From Aureimonas sp. Leaf324 (lineage in GTDB: Bacteria; Pseudomonadota; Alphaproteobacteria; Rhizobiales; Rhizobiaceae), in NCBI RefSeq assembly GCF_001423245.1, contig NZ_LMOH01000012.1, positions 188,518 to 252,517 of the forward strand: a DNA stretch of 64,000 bases, given 5' to 3'. The position numbers were made by a program, and so were the translations under genes. The notes below the pieces were generated by a model. That model was given only the letters and a program-made list of their open reading frames with translations. It was not told where the DNA came from and made no database searches. Shown here piece by piece: positions 15,715 to 23,059 of the stretch; the stretch's first letter is position 1, and every line of letters starts with the position of its first letter.

Positions 15715-16254
15715 TCACGCGGCCTTCACCTCGATCTTCTTCTCCGAGGCCAGAGCTTCCGGCGTCTTCGGCAGACGGACGGTCAGGACGCCTTTTGCGA
15801 AATCTGCCGAGATCCTGTCCTGGTCGATCCCCGTCGGCAGCGCGAAGCTCCGCGAGAAGCTGCCGTAGTGTCGCTCGGCGAAGTGGAAGTCCTTGCGGTG
15901 TTCCTGCCGCTCGTCCCGCTTCTCGCCGGACAGGGTCAGCATGCCGTTCGCGATCTTGACCTCGATGTCGTTCCGGTCGAGTCCCGGCAACTCCGCGCTG
16001 ACCTCGTATTCGGTCGCACGTTCGACGACATCGACGGCGGGCTGGCCGAACGAGAAGAGATCGTCGAGCGGAAACGACAGATCGAGATCCGGGCCCATCC
16101 TGAGCCGGGATACCTCCGAGCGCCCGTTCGACAGTCTTTCGAACAGTCGGTCGATCTCCTGCCGGACCATCTGAATCGGATGCCAGTCGGCGCGACGTTG
16201 ACTGACGGGAGGCTTGTCCGCTTTCTGAATCGGGAGACTGGATGTGTTGTCCAT
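15715..16254 (-). CDS. Hsp20/alpha-crystallin small heat-shock protein
   Basis: A 179-aa protein with an N-terminal region rich in Phe and Leu (PLDDLFSFGQPAVDVVE) and an alpha-crystallin domain from about 72 to 165, including YEVSAELPGLDRNDIEVKI, GMLTLSGEKRDE and GVLTVRLPK. Small heat-shock proteins hold unfolding proteins without ATP, which suits energy-starved cells. GAGGAGC precedes ATG 16254. No heat-shock ROSE-type leader is evident. It lies 61 bases downstream of the BON gene, separated by a GC-rich hairpin (16278-16297), and no FNR box of its own is seen. Confidence 0.93.
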   Translation of the reverse strand: MDNTSSLPIQKADKPPVSQRRADWHPIQMVRQEIDRLFERLSNGRSEVSRLRMGPDLDLSFPLDDLFSFGQPAVDVVERATEYEVSAELPGLDRNDIEVKIANGMLTLSGEKRDERQEHRKDFHFAERHYGSFSRSFALPTGIDQDRISADFAKGVLTVRLPKTPEALASEKKIEVKAA

Positions 16255-16277
16255 GAGCTTGCTCCTCGCTGAAGGAT

Positions 16278-16297
16278 GGCGGGGGCTGGACCCCGCC
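16278..16297. repeat. GC-rich hairpin between BON and hsp20 genes
   Basis: A perfect seven-base stem (GGCGGGG/CCCCGCC) with a six-base loop. There is no T-run on either side, so it is more likely a processing or partial attenuation hairpin than a full intrinsic terminator. Confidence 0.45.
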
Positions 16298-16315
16298 CCG
16301 TCCTCCGTCCTGCGA

Positions 16316-16966
16316 TCAGTAGGTGATGGTGATCTGGTCGACGACCTTGGTCACACCGGGTGCCGACCACGCCGCGCGTTCGATCGCCTGTCTTTCGCTC
16401 CACGCCCGGACCTTGCCGCCGAGCGTGACCGACCCGTGGTCGACATCGACGCGGATACCCGCGGCATCCACGAGGGCGTCACGCTGCAACGCGTCCTCGA
16501 TGCGCTTCTTCACATCCGACACTTTCAGGCGCGGCCGGATCTCGATGAGGTTTGCGACGCCGATCACGCCGGTCAACGCCCGGACAGCTTCGGACGCCGC
16601 CTCCTTCTGATACTGCCACTCGACCTGGCCGGTCAGCGTGACCCAGCCCTTCTCGACCTTCGCCTGAACGGCGCCGTCGGGAATGCTGGTGTTCCACTGA
16701 AGGGTGTTGACCGCGCGGTGCGCGATCTGGTCGTCGGCCATGCGGTGGCTGCCATAGGGCCGGACCTCGATCTCCTCCGCGACCGCCTTGACGCCCTTGA
16801 CCCGCATCGCGACGCCTTCCGCCGAGGACTTCTGGAGATATGTCGGGACGTGGCCCGACAGGGTGACGACGCCGTCGTGCACGGCGACACCGATGCCTGC
16901 GGCATCGATGCTGGGATCGAACTCGAGGGCGTCGACGACGGATTGGCGAATGGTCTTGTCGGTCAT
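16316..16966 (-). CDS. BON-domain protein (three BON repeats)
   Basis: This 216-aa protein has three consecutive BON domains, each beginning with a short helix and containing the GxVxLxGxV signature: GVVTLSGHVPTY, GWVTLTGQVEWQYQ and GSVTLGGKVRAWSE. BON domains bind phospholipids or membranes and occur in OsmY-like stress proteins. There is no signal peptide, so a cytoplasmic location is suggested. An FNR-type box at 17037-17050 is centred 78 bases upstream. It is the first gene of a possible BON-hsp20-htrA unit. Confidence 0.9.
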   Translation of the reverse strand: MTDKTIRQSVVDALEFDPSIDAAGIGVAVHDGVVTLSGHVPTYLQKSSAEGVAMRVKGVKAVAEEIEVRPYGSHRMADDQIAHRAVNTLQWNTSIPDGAVQAKVEKGWVTLTGQVEWQYQKEAASEAVRALTGVIGVANLIEIRPRLKVSDVKKRIEDALQRDALVDAAGIRVDVDHGSVTLGGKVRAWSERQAIERAAWSAPGVTKVVDQITITY

Positions 16967-17036
16967 GATCTTCTCCTCTGATTCCGGGGCGTCTTCCGCC
17001 TCCGTTCAAAGCTAGGTGCGACCGAAGATCGTGGGT

Positions 17037-17050
17037 TTGATGCGCGTCAA
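17037..17050. promoter_or_regulatory. FNR/FixK-type box TTGATGCGCGTCAA (one mismatch)
   Basis: TTGAT-N4-GTCAA centred about 78 bases upstream of the BON gene and overlapping the last codons of the zeta-like gene (stop at 17047-17049). Confidence 0.76.
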
Positions 17051-17403
17051 ACGGTACCGATCTTGGTCGGCAGTCCCGCTGCCTCGGGCTTTCCGATGTC
17101 CGCCACCTCCCCTTCGATCCGGCGAAGCGTGCGACGGATTTCCTCCGGTGCGACGGGGATACCGTCGGCGGCCAGATCCCACGCCAGCGTATGGATCAGT
17201 TCCTCGTCGTCGCCGCTCGACACACCCAGCGCGACGATGATGCGGGCATAGCGGTCGGCCTCGTCGGGTCCCAGCGAGCGAAGGGAAGCGACCCAAAGAC
17301 CGAGGCGCCGATCGCGGATGGCCTTGCGCATGAAGGCCTCCTCTTCCGATCGGGCGAAGAGGCTCTCCGACGCGGTTTCCCGTTCCTTCAGGATCTGGCT
17401 CAT
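17047..17403 (-). CDS. F1-ATPase inhibitor zeta-subunit (DUF1476) paralogue
   Basis: This 118-aa helical protein matches the DUF1476 pattern: an N-terminal acidic helix with EEEAFMRKAIRDRRLGLWVA, a DEADRYARIIVALGV helix, a DDEELIHTLAWDLAADGI segment, and EEIRRTLRRIEGEVADI. In Paracoccus and other alphaproteobacteria the zeta subunit inhibits ATP hydrolysis by F1. The usual gene is about 105 aa and stands alone in core genome; this copy lies in a stress island with its own perfect FNR box at 17485-17498. I infer an oxygen-limitation isoform that stops the synthase running backwards. The C-terminal extension (KPEAAGLPTKIGTV) is not typical. Confidence 0.8.
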   Translation of the reverse strand: MSQILKERETASESLFARSEEEAFMRKAIRDRRLGLWVASLRSLGPDEADRYARIIVALGVSSGDDEELIHTLAWDLAADGIPVAPEEIRRTLRRIEGEVADIGKPEAAGLPTKIGTV

Positions 17404-17484
17404 GTTCGCACCGCTTTCGTCCCCTGGAGGGCCCTCGGCCCGAATTCGGAAGCGGCAGAATTCGACCGGCGCCGGCCATTCTCC

Positions 17485-17498
17485 TTGATGCAGATCAA
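17485..17498. promoter_or_regulatory. FNR/FixK-type box TTGATGCAGATCAA
   Basis: A perfect palindrome in its half-sites, centred about 88 bases upstream of the zeta-like inhibitor gene (start 17403). It lies between that start and the stop of the unknown gene at 17560. Confidence 0.87.
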
Positions 17499-17559
17499 GC
17501 AGGATGGATCGACGGCATTCCGGCGTCTTGCGCCTCGAACCGATGCCGAACTGCAGACG

Positions 17560-17946
17560 TCAGGGCTTCTCCACCCGCACGACGCGATAGGTGTGCATCG
17601 CTCCCGCACGCTGGAGGGACACGTATTCGCCCGTCACGAAGCGCTCGGTCGCGAAGCGGAAGCCTTTCTCGTCGTCATTTGGGCCCGGCTCGTAGTCGAA
17701 GTACCAGATCCCGCCCGGACCATGACGGAGCGTGCCGATCCGATCGGGAATGCCGTGCTGGAAATGTCTGACGCGGCACAGATCGGGGTTGCGCCTCCAA
17801 GCCACCGGATCGATGCGGCCATCGGCGTCGAGGGGAGCGAGGATATCGTATCCGTCCTCCACAGGCGCTTCACGCTGCCCCTTCTCGCGACCCGCGAGGA
17901 GCCGGATATGCCGGAAACCGGGCCCCAGGTCGCTCGCTCGAATCAT
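17560..17946 (-). CDS. Unknown protein under a perfect FNR box
   Basis: A 128-aa soluble protein starting at ATG 17946 with an exact AGGAGGT ribosome site. It begins MIRASDLGPGFRHIRLLAGREK and contains EDGYDILAPLDADGRIDP, a CRVRHFQHG segment, GIWYFDYEPGPNDDEKGFRF and GEYVSLQ, ending in a beta strand. The aromatic, Asp-rich YFDYEPG region and alternating strands suggest a small beta-rich fold. I do not recognise the family. It is divergent from the HAD-ATPase fusion, with which it shares the box at 17998-18011 (58 bases from its start). Confidence 0.7.
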   Translation of the reverse strand: MIRASDLGPGFRHIRLLAGREKGQREAPVEDGYDILAPLDADGRIDPVAWRRNPDLCRVRHFQHGIPDRIGTLRHGPGGIWYFDYEPGPNDDEKGFRFATERFVTGEYVSLQRAGAMHTYRVVRVEKP

Positions 17947-17997
17947 CGCAGACCTCCTGTCGCTGCCCCCTCTTCGCCCGCTCGATCGCTCGCGTCC

Positions 17998-18011
17998 TTG
18001 ATGTCCATCAA
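17998..18011. promoter_or_regulatory. FNR/FixK-type box TTGATGTCCATCAA
   Basis: Perfect half-sites in the divergent promoter region between the unknown gene (start 17946, 58 bases) and the HAD-ATPase fusion (start 18094, 89 bases). Confidence 0.86.
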
Positions 18012-18093
18012 GACGAGCGGAGGCTGCTCCACGCAAAAACGGCGGGCGATCGGGATTTCGTCCGACCCGATCGTCGTGTTCGGGAGATCGACG

Positions 18094-19797
18094 ATGTTCT
18101 TTCTCGCTCTGGCCGTCGATTTCGACGGCACGCTCGCAAGCGAAGGCCTCGTCGCTGCCGAAACATTCGCGGCTCTGCGGCGTCTGCGCGAGAGCGGGAG
18201 GCGGGTCGTGCTGGTCACCGGCCGTGAACTGCGGGATCTTTGCACCCACCTGTCCGACCTTTCGATCTTCGATCGGGTCGTCGCCGAGAACGGCGGTGTT
18301 CTTCTCGATCCTGCGAACGGACGCAGGACCATCCTCGGCGCCCCTCCGCCAGCCGAGTTCGTCGAGCGTCTGCGGCGGCGCGGCGTCGATAGGATTTCGG
18401 TCGGAGAGGTCGTCGTGGCCACTTGGGAGCCCGCCGAGCAGGTCGCTCTCGAGGTGATCCGCACGATGGGACTGGAACTGCAGGTCGTCTTCAACAAGGG
18501 CGCGGTGATGATCCTGCCGACAGGCATCGGCAAGGCGTCGGGCCTGCAGGCGGCTCTCCACTCGTTGTCGCTCTCCCCCCACAACGTCGCGGCCGTCGGC
18601 GACGCGGAAAACGATCACGCGCTTCTTCGGGCTTCCGGGTGCGGGGCTGCCGTTGCGAACGCGACGGAAAGCTTGGCTCTACAGGCCGATCTGCGCCTCC
18701 GGGGCCGCAATGGTGCCGGAGTGGTCGAATTGGTGGATCGGCTTCTCGCAGAGGACCATGCCCTCGTTCCGCCCGGCCGGCACGGCATCGCCCTGGGGAA
18801 AGACCCAAATGGGCGGGAGATCCTCATCCAGCCCTTCGGCGAGAGCCTGCTGATTTTCGGATCCTCGGGCTGCGGGAAATCGACATTCGCCACCGCGTTG
18901 GCGGAAACCTTTGCGGCACGCCGTTACGAGTTCTGCGTGATCGATCCGGAGGGCGACTACGTCGATCTCGAGGAAGCCGTGTCGATCGGCACGCTTCACA
19001 CCCCCCCGCCGATGCGCGAAGCGCTGCGGCTTCTGCAGGACGACTCGGTGAATCTCGTTCTGGATACGCAGGCCCTCACGCTCGCCGAGCGAAGAGCGAC
19101 GTGCGCGCCAGTGCTTCAGCACCTGGCGGATCTTCGCGCGTCGACGGGACGACCACACTGGCTGCTCGTCGACGAGGCGCACCAGTTGTTCTCCGAAACG
19201 GGCACCCCGATGCCGACCCCGCCGCCTGCGATGATCGCGCTGACGGCATACCCGGAAAGCCTGTCGCTGGACGCGCTGCACCGGTTCGACGCCGTCGTCG
19301 CCCTCGGCGTCGACGCCGTCGATCGTCTGTCCGTCATCGGACACCGCTTGGGCCGCTCTTCCATCTTCGAGAACGCGGGCGCGTCGGCGGGAGATGCGTT
19401 TTTCTGGCGGCCCCGATCGGACCTCGCGCCCGTGCCGTTCGAGCGAATCCGTCCCGTCCAGGACCACAAGAGGCACCAGGGAAAATACGCGAAGGGCGAT
19501 GTGGGCTGGGAACACAGTTTCTGGTTCCGGGGACCCGTCAACGCCCTCAACACACCGGCGCGCAACCTCTATCATTTCGTCGATCTGGCCATCGAGATGG
19601 ACGATGCGGTGTGGGAGCATCATCTCCGGGCCGGCGACTATTCGGCATGGTTCCGGCGGGTGATCGGCGACGAGGATCTCGCTCGCGAGGCCGAACGGAT
19701 CGAACGGGACCCGGCTGTCCCGCCGCAGCAGAGCCGTCAGCGCATCCGCAAGGCGATCTGGCGTCGATATGCGGCCCCGGCCGGCGACGCCGGTTGA
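18094..19797 (+). CDS. HAD phosphatase fused to a HerA/DUF87-like P-loop ATPase
   Basis: This 567-aa protein has three parts. Residues 1-220 form a Cof-type HAD hydrolase: VDFDGTL with the nucleophile Asp9, TGR at 42-44, a GIGKASGL lysine motif, and GDAENDHALL (169-178). Residues 230-430 are a P-loop ATPase with Walker A GSSGCGKST (256-264) and Walker B WLLVDEAHQ (357-365), of the HerA/DUF87 type that reads an IDPEGDY motif (284-290). The last ~130 residues contain ARNLYHFVDLAIEMDD and DYSAWFRRVIGDEDLA, resembling a small helical DUF5752-like module. ATG 18094 follows GGGAG. The frame upstream to 17191 is antisense shadow. The function is unknown; sugar-phosphate or nucleotide sensing coupled to ATP hydrolysis is speculation. 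Confidence 0.85.
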   Translation: MFFLALAVDFDGTLASEGLVAAETFAALRRLRESGRRVVLVTGRELRDLCTHLSDLSIFDRVVAENGGVLLDPANGRRTILGAPPPAEFVERLRRRGVDRISVGEVVVATWEPAEQVALEVIRTMGLELQVVFNKGAVMILPTGIGKASGLQAALHSLSLSPHNVAAVGDAENDHALLRASGCGAAVANATESLALQADLRLRGRNGAGVVELVDRLLAEDHALVPPGRHGIALGKDPNGREILIQPFGESLLIFGSSGCGKSTFATALAETFAARRYEFCVIDPEGDYVDLEEAVSIGTLHTPPPMREALRLLQDDSVNLVLDTQALTLAERRATCAPVLQHLADLRASTGRPHWLLVDEAHQLFSETGTPMPTPPPAMIALTAYPESLSLDALHRFDAVVALGVDAVDRLSVIGHRLGRSSIFENAGASAGDAFFWRPRSDLAPVPFERIRPVQDHKRHQGKYAKGDVGWEHSFWFRGPVNALNTPARNLYHFVDLAIEMDDAVWEHHLRAGDYSAWFRRVIGDEDLAREAERIERDPAVPPQQSRQRIRKAIWRRYAAPAGDAG

Positions 19798-19851
19798 ACG
19801 TCCTGTGGGTGTCCGCCGCAGCCGCATCGAACTTGCAGTTTCTGTCGTCGA

Positions 19852-19865
19852 TTGATGCCGATCAA
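19852..19865. promoter_or_regulatory. FNR/FixK-type box TTGATGCCGATCAA
   Basis: Perfect half-sites, centred about 78 bases before the alcohol dehydrogenase gene at 19937. Confidence 0.87.
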
Positions 19866-19936
19866 CGGTTTTGCCTGTCCCTTCTCCAATATGCGCCTTT
19901 CCGCCCGCAAGGACGCGCAAGAAGGGAGACCATGCC

Positions 19937-21010
19937 ATGAGCACCATGAAAGCCGCGATCTTCATCGAGAAGAACAGGATCGTGCTCGGAGAGAAACCGA
20001 TCCCCGACGTCGGCCCCTCGGACGCCCTCGTGCGGATCACCACCACGACGATCTGCGGGACGGACGTCCACATCCTCAAGGGCGAATACCCCGTCGCCTC
20101 CGGTCTGACGATCGGGCATGAACCCGTCGGCGTGATCGAAAAGCTGGGACGCGAGGTGAAAAGCTTTCGTGAGGGCCAGCGCGTGATCGCCGGGGCCATC
20201 ACGCCCGGGTTCACGAGCAACGCATGCCAATGCGGCTTCTGTTCGCAGGACGGGGCGGGCACGGCGCACGGCTGGAAGCCGTTGGGCGGATGGCGCTTCG
20301 GCAACACGATCGACGGGTGCCAGGCCGACTACGTCCTCGTCCCGGATGCGGAAGGCAACCTCGCCCTCATCCCGGACGGGCTGACGGACGAGCAGGTGCT
20401 GATGTGTCCCGACATCATGTCGACGGGGTTCGGCGGCGCCGAACGCGGCGACATCAGGATCGGGGACGTCGTCGCCGTCTTCGCGCAAGGCCCGATCGGC
20501 CTGTGCGCCGCCGTCGGCGCACGTCTCTTGGGCGCCTCCGTCGTCATCGGTGTCGACCGCCTCGAAACGCGTCTGGCCGTATCGCAGAGACTGGGGACCG
20601 ACATCGTCGTCGATGCGTCCAAGGTCGATGCCGTGAGCGAGATCATGAAGCTGACCGGTGGGCGAGGTGTCGATGTCGCGATCGAAGCACTCGGCACCCA
20701 GACGACCTTCGCGCAGGCGCTGCGGGTTCTTCGCCCAGGCGGGACCTTGTCCAGTCTCGGCGTCTATTCCGAGGATCTTTCCATCCCCCACGATGCCTTC
20801 GCCGCCGGGCTTGGAGACCACCGGATCGTCACCACGCTCTGCCCCGGCGGAAAGGAACGGATGCGTCGTCTCATGCAGACGGTCCAGAGTGGCCGCGTCG
20901 ATCTCGGCGCTCTCGTGACCCACCGCTTCCCGTTGGTGCGGATCGAGGATGCGTACGATCTCTTCTCGCACCAGCGGGACGGGGTCCTGAAGGTCGCGCT
21001 CAAGCCGTGA
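19937..21010 (+). CDS. NAD(P)-dependent zinc alcohol dehydrogenase (secondary-ADH/Tdh-like type)
   Basis: This 357-aa MDR enzyme has catalytic-zinc residues in TICGTDVH and IGHEPVG. Instead of the usual four-cysteine structural zinc loop it has ITPGFTSNACQCGFCSQDG, the loop seen in the isopropanol-dehydrogenase-like group, followed by GWRFGNTIDGCQADY. The cofactor site is GPIGLCAAVGARLLGA followed by an acidic strand end (VDR), consistent with NAD+. It differs clearly from the two ADHs at 4558 and 5641. ATG 19937 follows GAAGGGAGACC. A perfect FNR box is at 19852. The Fnr gene begins 156 bases after it. Confidence 0.9.
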   Translation: MSTMKAAIFIEKNRIVLGEKPIPDVGPSDALVRITTTTICGTDVHILKGEYPVASGLTIGHEPVGVIEKLGREVKSFREGQRVIAGAITPGFTSNACQCGFCSQDGAGTAHGWKPLGGWRFGNTIDGCQADYVLVPDAEGNLALIPDGLTDEQVLMCPDIMSTGFGGAERGDIRIGDVVAVFAQGPIGLCAAVGARLLGASVVIGVDRLETRLAVSQRLGTDIVVDASKVDAVSEIMKLTGGRGVDVAIEALGTQTTFAQALRVLRPGGTLSSLGVYSEDLSIPHDAFAAGLGDHRIVTTLCPGGKERMRRLMQTVQSGRVDLGALVTHRFPLVRIEDAYDLFSHQRDGVLKVALKP

Positions 21011-21166
21011 TAGGCCGCGATCCGCACACGTGCCCGTCGGTCGTACGTGCGCAACCAAGGGTTAAACCCTACATGACGGTTCCGTGACCTGGGATTACTG
21101 ATTTAGGTTGTTGGCGCGATCTCGCATTTCGCCCGTGTCGCTCGATCCATCGAAGGGAGGACGACG

Positions 21167-21934
21167 ATGCAACCTGCATTGAAACTTTCACTGGATCGGT
21201 CCGGACCCATTCCGTCCCCCTGCCTCGGATGCCCTGTTCGCCGGGACGGCATCTGCCGTGTTCTCGGAAACGACGAATTGGGTCGGCTGGCCCTCGTGTC
21301 CGTGCGTCGCGTCGTGCCACGCCACGAAGCGGTCTGGCGCGCCGGCGACGGGTCCGGCTCCGTGGCGAGCCTCCTCAGCGGTGTTGTCAGTCTATCCCGC
21401 AGCCTGCCGGATGGTCGGCAGCAGATCGTGGCCCTGCAATTCCCGACCAGCGTGATCGGTTCGCTGGCCGGCGGGAGGGAGCTGGAGACCGTCGCGCAGG
21501 AGACGACGCGAATCTGCTCGGTCCCGCGTGGACACTTCGAAAACATCCTTTCGCGCAATCCCGAGCTGGAGCGAGAGGTCATACGGCAGATCGGAGCCCA
21601 GCTGGACGAGGCCAGGAACTGGCTGGTGGCCATCGGTCGCAAGTCGGCCGCCGAGCGGGTCGCGACCTACCTGCACATGCTGGTCACGAACCACCGCTCG
21701 CCCCAGCGTGACGCCGGACCGGTCGAGATCCTTCTGCCGCTGTCTCGCGGCGCCACGGCCGACTTTCTGGGCCTCACCATCGAGACGGTCTCGCGGAAGA
21801 TGACGGAACTGAAGAGGTCAGGCATCGTCGACTTCGACGATGCGACCCGCATGCACGTGCTCTCGACCGACAGGTTGCGGGCGGCGACAGGCGATGAACC
21901 CGTCTTGGATCAACCCGGATCGCTTCGAAACTAG
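21167..21934 (+). CDS. Crp/Fnr-family oxygen-sensing transcriptional regulator (FNR type)
   Basis: This 255-aa protein has cysteines 19, 22 and 30 (CLGCPVRRDGIC, C-x2-C-x7-C) and Cys117 (RICSVP), the four ligands expected for an oxygen-labile [4Fe-4S] cluster in FnrL/FnrN proteins. The effector beta-barrel spans about 40-130, the dimer helix 130-160, and the helix-turn-helix 193-220 reads GATADFLGLTIETVSRKM. Glu206, Ser209 and Arg210 match the FNR residues that read TTGAT. It is therefore the obvious regulator of the boxes in this island. A GAAGGGAGG site precedes ATG 21167. No TTGAT box is seen in its own 156-base upstream region, so it may be constitutive or under other control. Confidence 0.93.
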   Translation: MQPALKLSLDRSGPIPSPCLGCPVRRDGICRVLGNDELGRLALVSVRRVVPRHEAVWRAGDGSGSVASLLSGVVSLSRSLPDGRQQIVALQFPTSVIGSLAGGRELETVAQETTRICSVPRGHFENILSRNPELEREVIRQIGAQLDEARNWLVAIGRKSAAERVATYLHMLVTNHRSPQRDAGPVEILLPLSRGATADFLGLTIETVSRKMTELKRSGIVDFDDATRMHVLSTDRLRAATGDEPVLDQPGSLRN

Positions 21935-21948
21935 ACGGGCCGGACACG

Positions 21949-22473
21949 TCAAAGCACCGTCTGGTAGGCCCATGTCAGGGCATCGAGATCGCGATCGGAA
22001 AGGATGGCAACGGCGAGAGGAAGAACGATTTCCGACTCGTAGGTCGCATGGCGACGCACGCTCCGAAACAACGCCCGGGTCTGATACGCGACCGCGTCGA
22101 TTGTCCTTGCACTGTCCCTGGCAGACAGCGACCGCAGTTCCTCCGACAAGTCTCCGACGGCATCCTGATCCTCGCCATGTTCGTGCACCAGACGCTGCAG
22201 ATCGATCCGTAACGGAGCCGCCTTCCAGAGACGGCGCTCGAGAAGGGGGAAGATTCGCTCTTCCTCGAGCTCATGGTGGACCCGGAGGCGGCTTCCAAAC
22301 GATGTGACGAGGGTGCGGCAGTGCATCGGGTCTTCGGAAGGCAGCCTATCCGCCATCGACTCGAGATCGGCACACATGCCGAGCTGTTCCGCATGATAGG
22401 ATACCAGCAGATCGAGCCGCAAAACCTCATCACCCCGGTGCGGTCCGCGGCGCCGATTCTTTGTCCAGGTCAT
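21949..22473 (-). CDS. Hemerythrin HHE-domain protein
   Basis: A 174-aa helical protein with the diiron ligand pattern: VSYHAEQLGM, later VHHELEEERIFPLLERRL, then VHEHGEDQDAV, and RRHATYESEIVLPLA. Hemerythrin domains bind O2 or NO or store iron. In rhizobial P1B-5 ATPases a hemerythrin is fused to the pump, whereas here the two are separate genes in the same regulon. ATG 22473 has AGGA upstream; the longer frame to 22980 is not supported. An FNR-type box at 22550-22563 lies 83 bases upstream. The gene converges with the Fnr gene, with 14 bases between stops. Confidence 0.88.
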   Translation of the reverse strand: MTWTKNRRRGPHRGDEVLRLDLLVSYHAEQLGMCADLESMADRLPSEDPMHCRTLVTSFGSRLRVHHELEEERIFPLLERRLWKAAPLRIDLQRLVHEHGEDQDAVGDLSEELRSLSARDSARTIDAVAYQTRALFRSVRRHATYESEIVLPLAVAILSDRDLDALTWAYQTVL

Positions 22474-22549
22474 GTCGTGTCGTCCTTTTGAGGCAACCTG
22501 TCCCTTCAGAAGCCCGGCGGGGAGTCTGTAGCTGGCTTGCAACCCGGCT

Positions 22550-22563
22550 TTGAGCTTGATCAA
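22550..22563. promoter_or_regulatory. FNR/FixK-type box TTGAGCTTGATCAA (one mismatch)
   Basis: TTGAG-N4-ATCAA centred about 83 bases upstream of the hemerythrin gene (start 22473). It is the last box of the island. Confidence 0.76.
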
Positions 22564-23032
22564 ACCCGTCGTCGCTCGGTCTGCGACATAATGGCTGGTC
22601 GTCTGCGGCGCGGGCTTCCGAACCCTCGAAGGACCGAGGGACGGGAGAGAAGAAGCCTCAGCCCGAAGACATCGAATCGCAGTGTCGGCAAGTCGACGGG
22701 TTGCAGTCGCTTGGCCAGCGCGATGCCGAGGAGCTTCAGATCGTTCGGCGCGACAGCATTCCGTCGCGAAAGGCGCGGAAGGAATTCGGCGCGCTGAAGT
22801 CGAAACCGCTGACGCGTCTGATGAATCTAGTACGGGAGAAAAAGGAATGGCGTGCGTCATGTCCCGCCGAACCGTACACTGGTCGATCCTGAGTGCGGCG
22901 GCTGTCGTGGACGCTGGAGAGCCTTGCCTAAGGCAGTCGTCGAATCGACGCCCCCGGCCAATTTCCACGTCTGGCGGCACTGCAATGCAGCATTCTCGAT
23001 CGTCGATTGCCCAACTCTATTGCACCGCCGCA

Positions 23033-23057
23033 ATTTGCATTTTTTTTGTATGCAAAT
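23033..23057. promoter_or_regulatory. Inverted repeat ATTTGCAT-N9-ATGCAAAT, candidate operator
   Basis: Perfect eight-base arms separated by an A/T-rich spacer, immediately upstream of the candidate -35 element of the ABC-importer operon. A shorter overlapping dyad TTGTATGCAA (23046-23055) has the size of a GntR/FCD operator. The GntR regulator at 31036 is the natural candidate to bind here. Confidence 0.5.
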
Positions 23058-23059
23058 GC

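Noticed and set aside
16278-16297. Intrinsic terminator after the BON gene
   Set aside because: The stem is good but no T-run follows on the transcribed strand, so it is listed only as a hairpin.
22537-22797. Small plus-strand frame over the hemerythrin promoter
   Set aside because: It starts at TTG, has no ribosome site and runs through the FNR box.
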